Positions 11,201 through 21,397 of a stretch of DNA of 64,000 nucleotides are shown in pieces. Positions within the stretch are counted from its first letter, which is position 1. Every line of letters begins with the position of its first letter. The translations under genes and the position numbers were made by a program. The stretch is taken from positions 1,953,001-2,017,000 of the forward strand of contig JAOTON010001819.1 of assembly GCA_034440635.1 (NCBI GenBank), read 5' to 3'. The DNA is from Lepas anatifera (Eukaryota > Arthropoda > Thecostraca > Lepadidae). The notes beneath the pieces are model-generated. The model searched no databases. It was not told the origin of the DNA and worked only from the letters and a program-made list of their open reading frames with translations.

Positions 11201-13281
11201 TGATGACTGCCTCGAACACCTGCAAGAGGCTGGCCACTCACCTGCACAAATCCTCCCTCGCCAAGCTCATGCTGGAGACGGAGTGTGAGGAGAGCGGGCA
11301 CGAGTTCAGGGTGATACCCCAGTCTAATGAGACAAGGTGGGACAGCAGGTACTACAACATGGAGGCCACCATGTACCACCAGGACTGCCTGCTTAGGCTC
11401 GCAAGGAAGGGTAGATTGAAGGTGAGGAAGGACAAGCAGATGATCAGCCTAGTGCCCAGCATGGAGGAGTTCGAACTGATCGCTGCTGGGGTGAGGGTGC
11501 TAAAGGTGTGCCAACAGACCACCAAGCTGATGGAGCAGGAGTGCACCCCCACCCTCCCCATCGTGGTAGAGCGCCTCTACACCATGGACATGCAGCTTTT
11601 GGAGCTGGAGGAGGAGGAGGGACAAGAGGAGGTGGCGAGGGACTTCTGCAGGGTGCTGAGAGACAACCTGAAGGGGGTCAACAGATTCCCGAACTACGGG
11701 ATGGATGCACCCCTCAACTGTATGGCCAACTACTTGAACCCCATCTTGAGGGGTGCCACCTGAAGCTGAAGGGCGACGCTAAGTTCGAGGAGACCAAAGC
11801 GAAGATGGAAGAGAAACTGAAAGAGTGGCAGAAAACAAGTGATGAGGAGATGGAGGCTGAGTTGGAGGCAACTGTGGATAATCCAGAGGAGGCGGCGAAG
11901 AAGCCGAGTCCTACGGAGCTCCTGAAGAAGCAGGTTAAGGAGAGGGAAAAACTGAAAAGGCCAAACAAAAGGAAGAGCCCTGGATTCGAGGAGCCTGCCA
12001 CGGCACTGCAAAAGGAGATGAAAAGGTATGAGGCGACTGAGGAGGACGCTCCTGAGGATACTGACATCCTGCAGTGGTGGAAACAGCACGCACAAGAGTT
12101 CCCCTTGCTCTCCCTCCTAGTGAGGATCGTCTTCGCAATCCCAGCCGCCTCTTCCAAGTCCGAGCGGGTGTTCTCCGTGGCCGGCAGGGTCGTCACTCCC
12201 GACAGAAACCGAATGGCGCCAGAGACGGTGGAAAATCTCGTGTTGATGAAGTGTAACCTGAGACTGCTGAAGTCCATCCCGCCAGCCTAGGTTTCACCCA
12301 CTTCCAGTTACCCGGTACAATGTGTTGCTTTAAAGTGAAATACAACGTGCAGTTAACTTGTTTGAATTTGGAAGTGTTAGTGGATTTCTCCGATATCTCT
12401 CTGGAATGTTAGAATATCCAGTAGTCGGCGACTCATGAGGTCATCCAGGCAGGTACCAGTTCTTTCTTCCAAGCAAGCACCCACCTTCCATGACCTTTTT
12501 TAGCATGGATGGTGAACTAATGATGATAAATGATTATCATATAAAATATTATAATAATTTAAACTAATAATTATTCGTGTTACCTTTAGATCATTTTAAA
12601 TGTTGCCTGTTCTAGTAATATGAAGATATATTTAGATATCTGCAAATACCAATCACATCCGTTCAGAAATATTGTTGATGAGCACCCCTCCCCCCAAGCC
12701 TCACCTGGGTAAAACCATCCAGAGCCAGTATCCAACCTAGGAAACCGGCAAAATCCCGAATCGGTTCTCGACACATGTTTCTATAATTATGAAACAAAGC
12801 CACGGCAATAGGTGTCAGTTCAGATGTAAAAACCAATGCAAGAGGTGGGCGTGAGAAAGTTTTGTTCTTGGCACCAGCAACGAATGGACATCAAATTCAA
12901 TTTCTCTTCGTCGATCCGTCCGCTTAAGTGTTACATGCCCATTATATCGCGCAATATGCTCTAAGCACAGTGCTGGCCATTTGTGAGGACAAACCTTGTT
13001 AGCCTGGAAAAGAACGGGCTAAAACATTGACCAGTTTCTGGGCTTGAAGTTATTTTTCTCAAGGCCTACCCCATGCCTCAAATGCACTCTTAGCCCAAAT
13101 GACAGTGTAATGCAGTATGCATAATTCCTCTGACATGAATGCACGGGCCAGCATAAAAGAGCACGAGAATATGTGGCCGGCGCTGCCCCGCCCCGGTGTT
13201 TTAAAATAATTTTCGGGGCCGGGGCGGGGCAGCACAAATGCTGTCGGGGCGGGGCGACTTCCGGGGCCCCGTCCGTCCCTG
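8271..13281 (+). mobile_element. Complete hAT-superfamily DNA transposon (5.0 kb)
   Basis: The left end begins CAGGGATGGACGGGGCGG and the right end, reverse-complemented, begins CAGGGACGGACGGGGCC. The element is flanked on both sides by the 8-bp duplication ATCTGAGC (8263-8270 and 13282-13289), the hAT hallmark. GC-rich subterminal repeats (GGGGCGGGGC type, 8285-8415 and 13185-13255) lie inside both ends. It carries one transposase gene at 10297-12290. The 8.42-10.29 kb and 12.3-13.18 kb interiors show no other coding sequence. The element sits inside the endonuclease domain of a LINE. Confidence 0.93.
10297..12290 (+). pseudogene. hAT transposase with BED zinc finger, one frameshift
   Basis: The N-terminus has a BED-type finger (WKHFDDC, CMICSGKEI, HMEKDHPSEF; about residues 12-55) that binds DNA ends. 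The catalytic part follows: TDIWTSRCQD, FAVFDNASNM and the HTQQLAVLD region. The C-terminal dimerisation domain is in another frame: ILQWWKQHAQEFPLL, then PAASSKSERVFSVAGRVV (12060-12200). The first frame stops at 11763 and the second continues from about 11755, so a single-base indel near 11750-11764 separates them. The domain order is otherwise complete for an autonomous hAT. The start is the first ATG before the BED finger. A sequencing error at the indel cannot be excluded, in which case the element could be autonomous. Confidence 0.88.
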
Positions 13282-13289
13282 ATCTGAGC

Positions 13290-13693
13290 CCACCAGGGGA
13301 GACAACTTTTTAGATTTAGTTTTTTCGCGAGGTGCTGATGTGCAGGCAACAGTTAGAAAAGGAGTGTTTTTATCAGATCACGATGAGATTGTCTGCCTTA
13401 TTTGTGTGAAAACTCGGAGGCCTCCTGCGGTAAATCGTGAAACTGCGTATAACTATAAGCGAGCGGACTGGGATAGCCTCAGACGAAGTTTAGAGTTGAC
13501 CCCTTGGAACATGTTAGAGGATATGGAACTGGACCATGCTGTAGATACGTTTTATGATCTCCTGAACGCTGCTGTCCGTGATCACGTGCCCACAATCGTG
13601 CTGCGACGCGGTTGCCCCCATGGTTTGATGGTGAGCTCAAACGAGCATTCAGTGAAAAGGAAGCCGCTTTTAGACGTAAGAAGCGTAATGTAA
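13290..13693 (+). pseudogene. LINE endonuclease C-terminus and linker
   Basis: This continues the endonuclease after the hAT insertion: TRGDNFLDLVFS, then LSDHDEIVC with the SDH catalytic motif, followed by a linker (YNYKRADWDSLRRSLE). The frame is lost at about 13615-13690. Related linker sequence can be followed in other frames with stops up to 14006, where the RT frame opens. The piece belongs with 7782-8270 as one split domain. Confidence 0.8.
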
Positions 13694-14006
13694 GCCCTCA
13701 TTCAGAGATGGACTTTCGTGAAAACGTAGAAAATTCAAGAACATGACATGCTCCAAATACTTCAAATATCTAAAGGGTATGATAAGTGACTTTGAAAGCA
13801 ATCCTTAACGTTTTTGGAGTTACCTCAAATGTGTACGTGGAGCTAAAGGCTCTCTTTCTGGGATGTTGGACGGCAACACTGAGGTTCATGGTGATGTAGA
13901 GCGGGCAAATCTCCTGAACCAAGCGTTCGCTAGGAAATTCACTGAGCCTCATGTACAAATGTAACCTTCTCCTCCGGTATTTGACCTGCCACTTCTGAAT
14001 TGTTTT

Positions 14007-15578
14007 GTGGTGATTGAAGGAGATGTTCGCCGCGCACTCACATCGTTACAGGCTCACAAAGCCTGTGGGCCGGATAACATTAGTGCGCGTGTTATTAAAG
14101 AATGTAGTGAACAATTGGTAACTCCCTTGGTCATCTTGTTCAACATGAGTGTTCAGCGGGGAGCTTTTCCGGGCAGGTGGGCGGAAGCGAACATCGTTCC
14201 TGTGCACAAAAAGGGCTCTAAAAAACTCGCTTCAAATTACCGCTCTATCTCACTCACCCCACTGTTCGGCAAGATTCTGGAGCGCTGTGTATGTGACGTA
14301 CTAATCTCTCATGTTCAACCGGTCCTGGCCCCAAACCAACATGGCTTTGTCCCACGCCGCTCTTGTGATACAAATTTAGCTTGTCTTCTAAAAACGGCGT
14401 GGGAGGCGATCTCATCTGGTCATCAAACTGACGTTATATACACCGACTACTCCTCGGCGTTCCAGAGTGTCAACCACAAATTACTGCTTCATAAGCTACA
14501 AAACTCCTATCAAATCTCAGGTGCTGCCCTCAATTGGCTCTCTTCTTACCTCACAAATCGAAAGCAACGCGTAGTTGTTAATGGAAAATTTTCTGAGTGG
14601 ACACCTGTGCGCTCTGGAACGCCGGAGGGTGGAATTATCTCACCGATCCTGTTTGCTCTCTTCATCAATGATCTTTCGGACAAAATTAAAACGAACTGTC
14701 TTCTTTTCGCCGACGACGTAAAATTGTATAATAAAATTGTGACTCCTGAGGACTCAGAGCTACTTCAAGCTGACTTGACACGTTTGGCTAATTGGTCTCA
14801 TCTTTGGAAGCTGCAGGTTAATCCGTCCAAATGCAAATCATTTACAATTTCTCTGAAGAAGAAACCGATGCTGAACATCTACAAAATTCAAAACGACGCC
14901 CTAGAAAAAGTATCTTTCATTCGGGACCTTGGCGTTTGGCTGGATTCCAAATTAACATTCGCAGAACATATAGATAAAATCGTAAGTCGAGCAAACAGGA
15001 TGTTAGGTGTGATGATTCGGTCGCTCCAGACTGGCCATCCGGTGGGAGGAGTGAGAGCGAGCTCGAAATTGAAACCCAAGCCAATTTTGACGGCATATTT
15101 TTCCAATGTTCGTTCAATTCTTGAGTTTGGATGTATTATTTGGGGTGGGTCTGCCAAAACGCATCTGGAAAGACTCGAAAAAATTCAGCATAAATTTCTT
15201 ATCTGGCTAGCATCCGTTTCTACTCAACCCTCCGTAAATCTAGGATACGATGAACTTCTGGCCCATTTCAAAATCCCAAGTCTAGCCAAGACAAGACTGC
15301 AATATGACGTTTCTTTTGTACACAAAATTCTAACGGCCCAGATCGATTCCGCCTTTCTGCTTGGTAGCTTCCCGCTTCACGTGCCAGCAAGGACACGTGC
15401 AATGGCAGGCACTTTGCTGAGCGTACCACTGTACACAAAGGAGACTGTGAGGCGGGGTGTGTACTGTCGGCTGCCCAAAGCTTTTAATGATTTTATGCTT
15501 GCCTGTCCATTTGCTGACCCATTTAGATTATCATCAGGTCAGTTCAAATCTCAAGTTCGGAAATATGTTAGGCAGTAG
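14007..15578 (+). CDS. LINE reverse transcriptase (CR1/Jockey type), 5'-broken
   Basis: An open frame of 523 codons holds RT motifs in order: ALTSLQAHKACGPDN, WAEANIVPVHKKGSKK, YRSISLTPLFGKILE, HGFVPRRSCDTNL, IYTDYSSAFQSVNH, GTPEGGIISPILFALFINDL and the catalytic LLFADDVKLY at about residue 232. The thumb and C-terminal region follow, with no RNase H. It would copy element RNA at a nicked target site. The upstream linker is frameshifted, so this frame is probably a relic and the ATG at 14007 is only the first in-frame Met. Clade is inferred. Confidence 0.85.
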   Translation: MVIEGDVRRALTSLQAHKACGPDNISARVIKECSEQLVTPLVILFNMSVQRGAFPGRWAEANIVPVHKKGSKKLASNYRSISLTPLFGKILERCVCDVLISHVQPVLAPNQHGFVPRRSCDTNLACLLKTAWEAISSGHQTDVIYTDYSSAFQSVNHKLLLHKLQNSYQISGAALNWLSSYLTNRKQRVVVNGKFSEWTPVRSGTPEGGIISPILFALFINDLSDKIKTNCLLFADDVKLYNKIVTPEDSELLQADLTRLANWSHLWKLQVNPSKCKSFTISLKKKPMLNIYKIQNDALEKVSFIRDLGVWLDSKLTFAEHIDKIVSRANRMLGVMIRSLQTGHPVGGVRASSKLKPKPILTAYFSNVRSILEFGCIIWGGSAKTHLERLEKIQHKFLIWLASVSTQPSVNLGYDELLAHFKIPSLAKTRLQYDVSFVHKILTAQIDSAFLLGSFPLHVPARTRAMAGTLLSVPLYTKETVRRGVYCRLPKAFNDFMLACPFADPFRLSSGQFKSQVRKYVRQ

Positions 15579-15859
15579 GAACGCACCATTTATTTTATTT
15601 CATTGCATTTTATTGTTGCCCTTTACATATGTATTTTTTAATTTTTTTAGAGTTTTATTTTGTATATTTTTATCTTCTTATTCTTACCTTGTATTTACTT
15701 TTTGTCTTGACTTGTTTTTTAACATTTTTTTTTAATTTTTGTTCAAGTTGTTCCTAGTACGGCTGCCGGAGTTGGAGTCTCACTAAAGTCATCAAGGGAC
15801 TTGTCACGGAGACCCCGACCCCGCCACCCGAACGAGCAACTCCCTCAATGGAGGGTCAA

Positions 15860-16083
15860 TTTAGAAGCCAAAGTTTAACGTCCCACAAAGCACAGGGACG
15901 GCCGCCCCGCTCAGGTCACCCTCTCATCAGTCAGTTGCCAGCCGACCTGTACGTCGGGTAAACTATTGAGCGCCGGAGCGTCTCAGGGGAACCGATCCCA
16001 AGCCTGGACATGCACTGCCACTGCATGCTTCTGAGCAGCGGGCCGGAGCCCAACGCTCTACCAACTGAGCTACCGGGGCGGCA
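15860..16083 (-). mobile_element. tRNA-derived SINE inserted in LINE 3' UTR
   Basis: On the minus strand the element opens at 16083 with GCCCCGGTAGCTCAGTTGG and TAGAGC, an excellent tRNA 5' half with box A. A degenerate box B (CGGTTCCCCTG) follows near 15995. The body continues through a GGGACGTTAAACTTT-like segment to about 15860. The 5' and 3' limits are approximate and I could not define a duplication. Its head is unlike the Leu/Ser-like head of the SINE at 1296-1495, so two SINE families are present. Confidence 0.65.
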
Positions 16084-16222
16084 GTATGTAAAATTACAAC
16101 ATGTGCCATGTATGTAATTTTAGGGAATCTGGATGGTAAAACTGACTTGAGCTTTTACTGGGGGCAAGCCCCTGTCGCTCATGTGAGATGAATAAATAAA
16201 ATAAATAAATAAATGTACAGAT

Positions 16223-16274
<52 letters not shown>
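16223..16274. repeat. (CA)n/(AT)n microsatellite
   Basis: A short CACACAC run passes into about 44 bp of pure AT repeat just after the LINE's A-rich tail. Confidence 0.95.
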
Positions 16275-16276
<2 letters not shown>

Positions 16277-16616
16277 CCAATAACATTAACTGATCAGTCC
16301 TACAAACCCCACACTAGTGATCTAGTCATTCTGCAGCTACTGCACTACGCTGCGCGCAACGTCCGGCGCCTACTTCCTATATATGTTGTGATACCAAGCC
16401 ATAACTCACCAAATCACTTAAAAAACTTTTGTTTTGAAATCACTTTTAAACAATGAGCTACCCTCCTCCTCCCCGATGCTTTTCAATTATTGATATCGCA
16501 TAGGTATTAAGAGCGTCCAGGAAGACATATTTAGCTGTGGTTTCTCATTCCGGATTTCAATCGATTTATTGATTTTAACTTCTGGGACACCTTTGCCTAG
16601 TCTAAGAATTTTATAT

Positions 16617-18080
16617 TTAATTTTGTGTTGTCTGTATCAGTGAATTTTGGATGTTCCTTTTTGAAATGTCTGGTGAAAGCTGTATTCTGCATTTTGTTTT
16701 TGCCACTATGAGGCGTTCCATGTAGCGTTCTCTAATAATGCGCTTATTTTCACCAATGTAAATTTGGGAGCAGAGTTGACTTGTTATTTCATAAACAGAG
16801 TTCCGATGGTGGCATCCACCTTCCAGTCCCATGCAGCAGAAGCAACTTCTGTTGCCCGCAGGACATGGAGGTGGATCAAGGGCTGGCCTTGTGACATTGT
16901 TGGCCCACGTTTTTCCGCTTAACAACGGGATCCTGAACGGTAATTTTGATGTTTTGACTGCCTATGATACTTTATGGGAGAGGCCATCGTCTATGAAAGG
17001 CAGCCCGATGTAAGTGGGTCCTACTGTTTTGGGGAGAGCTAGCTTTGTTAGGTTCTCCCTGAACAGTCGGGTTTGAGTTCGCTGGATCAAGTTGTTTGGG
17101 TACCCATTCATTCTAAAGATCTTTTAAATTCTGTTTAGACCCCGATTTTGAAGTTCTTTATCCGCCCAACCCGCTCAGCCCCTAGTAATTACGAATACAA
17201 AATTGTGTTTTTGGTTTGAATGGGATGTGCTGAACTATAAGGGAGGATAATGGGCACTGCCATCAGCTTGATGTGTAGCTCTGTACAGTATTTGCCATTA
17301 CAGTATACTGCAAGATCTGTGTCATTGCAGGCTATGCTATAAGTCTCTGACTGGTCCATTCGAGCATTGGAAAGTTTTAGAGATGGATGGAAGCTGATTA
17401 GAGACTATTAGAACGAGTCCAAGACCTTACTCCCGTGGCTCCCGGTGCTATGATATCATCGATGTACCTCAAGCACAAAATTCTTCTATATTCAAGTGAA
17501 TCAAGAACAGGGATTCAACCGCATTCATAAAGACAATGGCGATCTGTGGCGCTACTCTGCTTCCCATTGCTATACCTGTATTTTTTGTCGGCAAAACTCT
17601 GCCAAACCTAAGGTAGTTGTTGGCCAAACAATGTCGCAAAAGATCATCGATGTCATGCCGCTCTAGTCCGAAGAATGTTATTTGGTTTTGATGCTTTTTC
17701 ATTAGGTTCAGGGTAGCTGAAATCGGTTCTTTTGTGGGTATGTTTCTGCAAAGACTGGCTACATATACGGTAAAAGCAATATTACCTTTAGGTCTTCACT
17801 GAGAGAATTTCGTTTTGATTTTGGAAAGGTAAGTATACTTGTTCCCATGTGCGCTGGAACAAGGCTCAGTAGTTATGAGATTATATGTTCTAGAAACCAA
17901 ATTAATTTGTCCAGCGGAGTTCAGCAGGCTAATACAAGGGGTCTCAGTGGTGTATCCTTTTTGTGTATTTTGGGCAAGCCATATAGTCTGCCGTGCCTGA
18001 TCCTGACGGTTTGATAGCACGAATGATCTTATCAGGATTTTACCTTTCATAGTATTATTAATTATGCTCCTGGTCTTCAT
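16617..18080 (-). pseudogene. Penelope-like retroelement: RT plus GIY-YIG endonuclease, decayed
   Basis: Read on the minus strand, RT motifs appear in several frames. RLYGLPKIHKKDTPLRPLV lies at about 18000-17940, GIAMGSRVAPQIAIVFMN at about 17570, and RYIDDII with the YIDD catalytic box at 17455-17466, one base out of frame with the preceding block. The C-terminal GIY-YIG endonuclease-like region follows (VYEITSQ...IYIGENKR, 16800-16720). The RT...GIY-YIG order and the YxxPKIHK box are typical of Penelope-like elements. Multiple frame breaks make it non-functional. From 18081 to 18617 nothing is recognised. Confidence 0.8.
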
Positions 18081-18617
18081 TTCTAACTTTTTACTGGGCT
18101 TCCTTTTTACTTAAACATAATTTGATGTTGCCTGGGTTGCCTTTTCAATGTAATCGTTCCTATTCAGAATTAACAAAGCCTTTGCATTTCTCGGATGTTT
18201 ATACAATAACAAAGCCTTTGCATTTCTCGGGTGTTTATACCATAAGATCCTTGTTAAACTTAAGTTGTATCATGAGACACTAATGTTCCACTGCCAGCTG
18301 ATCATCTTTTAGTGTTCAAATGGCGCCATTTTAGTGGACCAGTAGACGTTATTATCTTTGTGATAGTGACAAACTGTACATTTGCATCCCCTGTCCTTGT
18401 TGCTGAATTTAACCCCAGTATAGGTTAAGATATTAACCTGTAATTTTATGCCCCCCCCCCCTCTTAAATCACACACACCAGACTTGACAGCCTGACAACA
18501 CTGCACGGTATAGGTCAGTGATATCAAAGCAATTGGCACTCGCTATTGTGCTCCGGCCCGGCCGGCCGCGGTAACCGTCGTACTGCGTGAAGAGGGAAAA
18601 GTAATTTGCCGGGTAGC

Positions 18618-18671
18618 AGGGGTAAAACCATATAGACTGATGAAATGAGATATGCTTTCTCGTTGAGCACA
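18618..18671 (+). repeat. Direct repeat, copy 1 (second copy at 19516-19574)
   Basis: The segment GGGGTAAAACCATATA...TGAGATATG...TTTCTCGTTGAGCAC recurs with few changes at 19516-19574, immediately upstream of the LRP5/6 exon A acceptor. The two copies flank the deleted hAT derivative and about 260 bp of intron. A duplicated piece of intron is the simplest reading. Neither copy encodes anything. Confidence 0.8.
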
Positions 18672-18689
18672 TGTAGGAGCATAGGAAAA

Positions 18690-19250
18690 TGCCTGAAAAG
18701 TAATGAAAAGTCACATTAAATGAAATGGGTCCCACCCCTACCCCTATGGCCAGCGAGACCACGCGGCGCGTCGCCGGTGGTGGCTGGTGCCGGCGCGGGA
18801 AGTGAGGGCTCAGTATCCCTTCTTTCATCCAATGTCTCTGCAAATGGTGAGCTGTAGCACAAATGGAAATCTTCCCATAGGATTTGACGGCATACTCTAT
18901 ATTCTGGCCGTCAGTTCAAATCCCACAATAAAAGTGCCACTTCCTGTTTAACAAAGCTCCTGAGGAAACTTGACTGATGGATGACCGCAGTTTTTTTTTC
19001 AACTGGCTATCTACTTTTTCTGGCTGAGAGTTCGTGTTGTCAAAACATACCTCGCATACACTCTCTTAACGCAAACTGAAATGTGATGCAGTACGTATAA
19101 TACCTCAAATATGAATGGTCAGACCAGCCTAATAGAGTACGGCATTCTGTGGAGCCGTGGACCGGTGTTTTAGAATCGTTTTCGTTGCCGGTCCGGGGCA
19201 CAAAAAAATAAAACCGGCGCGGTCCTACTTCCGGTGCCCGTCCCTCCCTG
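18690..19250 (+). mobile_element. Internally deleted, non-autonomous derivative of the 8271-13281 hAT
   Basis: 18720-18990 matches 9465-9690 of the complete hAT (shared GGTGGTGGCTG...CCGGCGCGGG and AACAAAGCTCC). 19031-19250 matches its last 220 bp, including the terminal GTCCCTCCCTG. The transposase and several kilobases between these blocks are missing. I find no left inverted repeat, so the left end is truncated or diverged and no target duplication could be paired. Confidence 0.75.
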
Positions 19251-19591
19251 CTCCACGTGGTAAACATAACTTACAATTTCTACTGGATGTCGTCATCCTT
19301 GTCACCACATCACACCACACCACAGTGAATCACCGTAACACGTGGTACGGTAGAATTTCACAGTACCATCAGTATATTCGCTCTCCCCTCCCAATCTCCA
19401 ATTTCTAACGAGTCCTGCCGCTCAGGATGGTATTAAGTCTGTTGGAAACCGGCCGACAGAACGAGGGGCGGCAGTGTGTTCTCTCTAGTACCGCCACCGC
19501 CGCAGGTCCTGACAGTTTATATGGGGTAAAACCATATAAACTGCTGAAATGAGATATGTTTTCTCGTTGAGCACCACCAATGTCTGCCCAG

Positions 19592-19825
19592 GTTCTGGTC
19601 TCCGAGGAGCTGGACGAGCCGCGTGCCATCGCTGTGGACCCGGTGGGCGGCCACATGTACTGGTCCGACTGGTCCGAACGACGGCCTAAAATCGAGCGCG
19701 CCGCGCTTGACGGCAGTCGCAGGAGCGCGCTCTTCGACACCGACATCAAGTGGCCGAACGGCATCGCGCTGGACCTGCAGCTGAGGATGGTGTACTGGTG
19801 CGACGCCGGCAAGGACCGGATCGAG
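19592..19825 (+). CDS. LRP5/6: LRP5/6 (arrow) exon A: propeller 2 YWTD repeats
   Basis: This exon of 78 codons encodes [45 protein letters not shown] and [13 protein letters not shown]. These are LDLR class B repeats aligning with the second six-bladed propeller of LRP5/6, the Wnt/Frizzled co-receptor at the plasma membrane. The acceptor is CTGCCCAG|GTT and the donor GAG|GTCAGT, both phase 0. The arginine-rich loop between SDW and PKIER is slightly longer than usual. Sequence that would precede it in propeller 2 was not found in 1-19591. Family assignment rests on the match continuing in register through the following nine exons. Confidence 0.93.
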
Positions 19826-20116
19826 GTCAGTGCTGGAAGCCGCGTAGGGCCCCGTGGGCTGACATTGGCGTGTTAACCTGGCCGAGCTCGGAGATCTCCG
19901 TTGTATTTGGAGCTCGATATCTACTGTGCCTAAGTAAAGAAAGCTAGGAGATGTTTCATTTATAGTTGCCAATTCTAAGGAGCCTGCTAAGTTGACGGTC
20001 GGATGATCAATGTGCCTTAGAGTAAATGTTTCATAGCCATTCCGGATATAATTGTTGCTGGGTGGTGTTATGCGCCGTGGCCGGCTGTGACGCGTGTGAG
20101 CTCTGTGGGCCGCCAG

Positions 20117-20258
20117 GTGGCGCGGATGGATGGTACTGGACGGCGGGTGGTGCTGCAGCACGAGCTGCCGCACCTCTTCAGCATCTCGCTGCTCGGCGAT
20201 TACGTCTACTGGACCGACTGGACCACGCGCTGCATCGAACGGGCGCACAAGATCACCG
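20117..20258 (+). CDS. LRP5/6: LRP5/6 exon B: end of propeller 2
   Basis: The exon encodes VARMDGTGRRVVLQHELPH, FSISLLGDYVYWTDW and CIERAHKITG, the blade after exon A. The acceptor is CCGCCAG|GTG (phase 0) and the donor ACCG|GTGAGG (phase 1). Intron A-B is only 291 bp. Intron B-C is 7.1 kb because a full-length LINE has inserted in it. Confidence 0.93.
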
Positions 20259-20612
20259 GTGAGGCGGCCGTTAGCTGTGTTTGTGATAGACTTGTACACC
20301 ATCTAACACATACGGCTAGCAGTGTTGTCGATTCGTATACTAACGACGGATACATATAGCCTTAGCAACTGGCGTGTCCTAAAACTCTTATGATCATGTA
20401 GACTCGCACACAAATTCAAGTTCCGACAGCGTCAACAGAGGGCGACACACTCGTCACGGTCTCAGCCAATGCGCGTGGTTGCCACCAACGGGATGTAGTG
20501 AGAGAGCACGTGGCCGTGACGTCACCAGTGCGTGTCCGTTTCACTGGGCGGGCTGGGTTGTTTATTCTGCCACAGGGCGTCACATATGCCACACGGCCCC
20601 CTCAGGGGACCG

Positions 20613-20648
20613 ATCTTCACTTGCCGGATTCGTCCGGCAAGTAAAGAT
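20613..20648 (+). other. Predicted RNA hairpin at the LINE 5' end
   Basis: ACTTGCCGGA (20619-20628) and TCCGGCAAGT (20633-20642) form a perfect 10-bp stem closed by a TTCG loop. A C/A mismatch and five further pairs extend it to 20613-20648. It begins about 15 nt from the inferred transcript start. A structural role in the element RNA is inference only. Confidence 0.6.
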
Positions 20649-21397
20649 TGAGCAACGGGGAGTGACGCGCCCGGGGCCCCAGTCAGCCCTGGGGAGCACG
20701 TCGTCTCATCGCCGCGGACACATCATTTCTGGCCCTCCGGCGGCCGCCGCCTCTTCTGACCTCGGTCGGTTAGAGTCGGTGTCTGTCGTCGGCGGCCCTG
20801 GTGATGAGGTCCGCGGAGATGCTGATGACTGCCCTACGGGCCCTTTGTTACCTGGTCGGTAACCGTATTGGATCGGGTCAGCTCTGTCCTGCACCTCCCA
20901 GTATGTAGCTCCAGTTTGTTTTTGTGCTCTTATTTTGTTGATTATTTTTAGTTCCTGTCCTCTTTTTATGCTTAAGTTGTTGGCTCCACAGTTACCTGCC
21001 TTCTTCGGCATTTTACGGGTGTAAAGCGCCCACTCGAGGCCTATCTCGAGCCCAGGCGACGAGGTTGACGGGATCCTGGGGGGTTGAGGTTCCCCTCGGG
21101 CGGGTCAGCCCCGAGGGTTCCAACACGCCCTCTTTGGCCCTGATATCTCGATCTAACCTGGGGTAGGCCGTCCGATTGCCCCCGTGGGCGGCTTAGCAAT
21201 GCGGTAGTGTGAACGTGCACTTTCGCTCGGTCGAGCTGTGACCGGGGAACTACGTTCTGGGGATGTAGCGTGGCGCCCAGGCGCTGCGATGGGCTCCCGG
21301 AGCGTAGCCCCGCCGGTCCTCTGGACTGAGGGGGGAAGGGGGGTGGGCGGCGCCCGACCAGAGTAGGATTATTTAGTGAGCTTGCTCTGCCAGCTCT

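Larger units (their letters stand above)
7766..16216 (+). mobile_element. CR1/Jockey-like non-LTR retrotransposon, interrupted by a hAT and a SINE
   Basis: The 5'-truncated LINE consists of endonuclease sequence (7782-8270 and 13290-13600), an RT without RNase H (14007-15578) and a long 3' UTR ending in an (AAATA)n tail at about 16190-16216. The hAT at 8271-13281 cuts the endonuclease between the residues SE and PTRG. Removing the hAT and one ATCTGAGC copy restores an open frame across the join. A tRNA-type SINE sits in the 3' UTR (15860-16083). Clade assignment (CR1/Jockey superfamily) rests on RT motifs and the absence of RNase H. Confidence 0.8.

Noticed and set aside
16031..16083. Functional tRNA gene on the minus strand
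   Set aside because: Only the 5' half matches well; box B is degenerate and the sequence continues as a SINE body.
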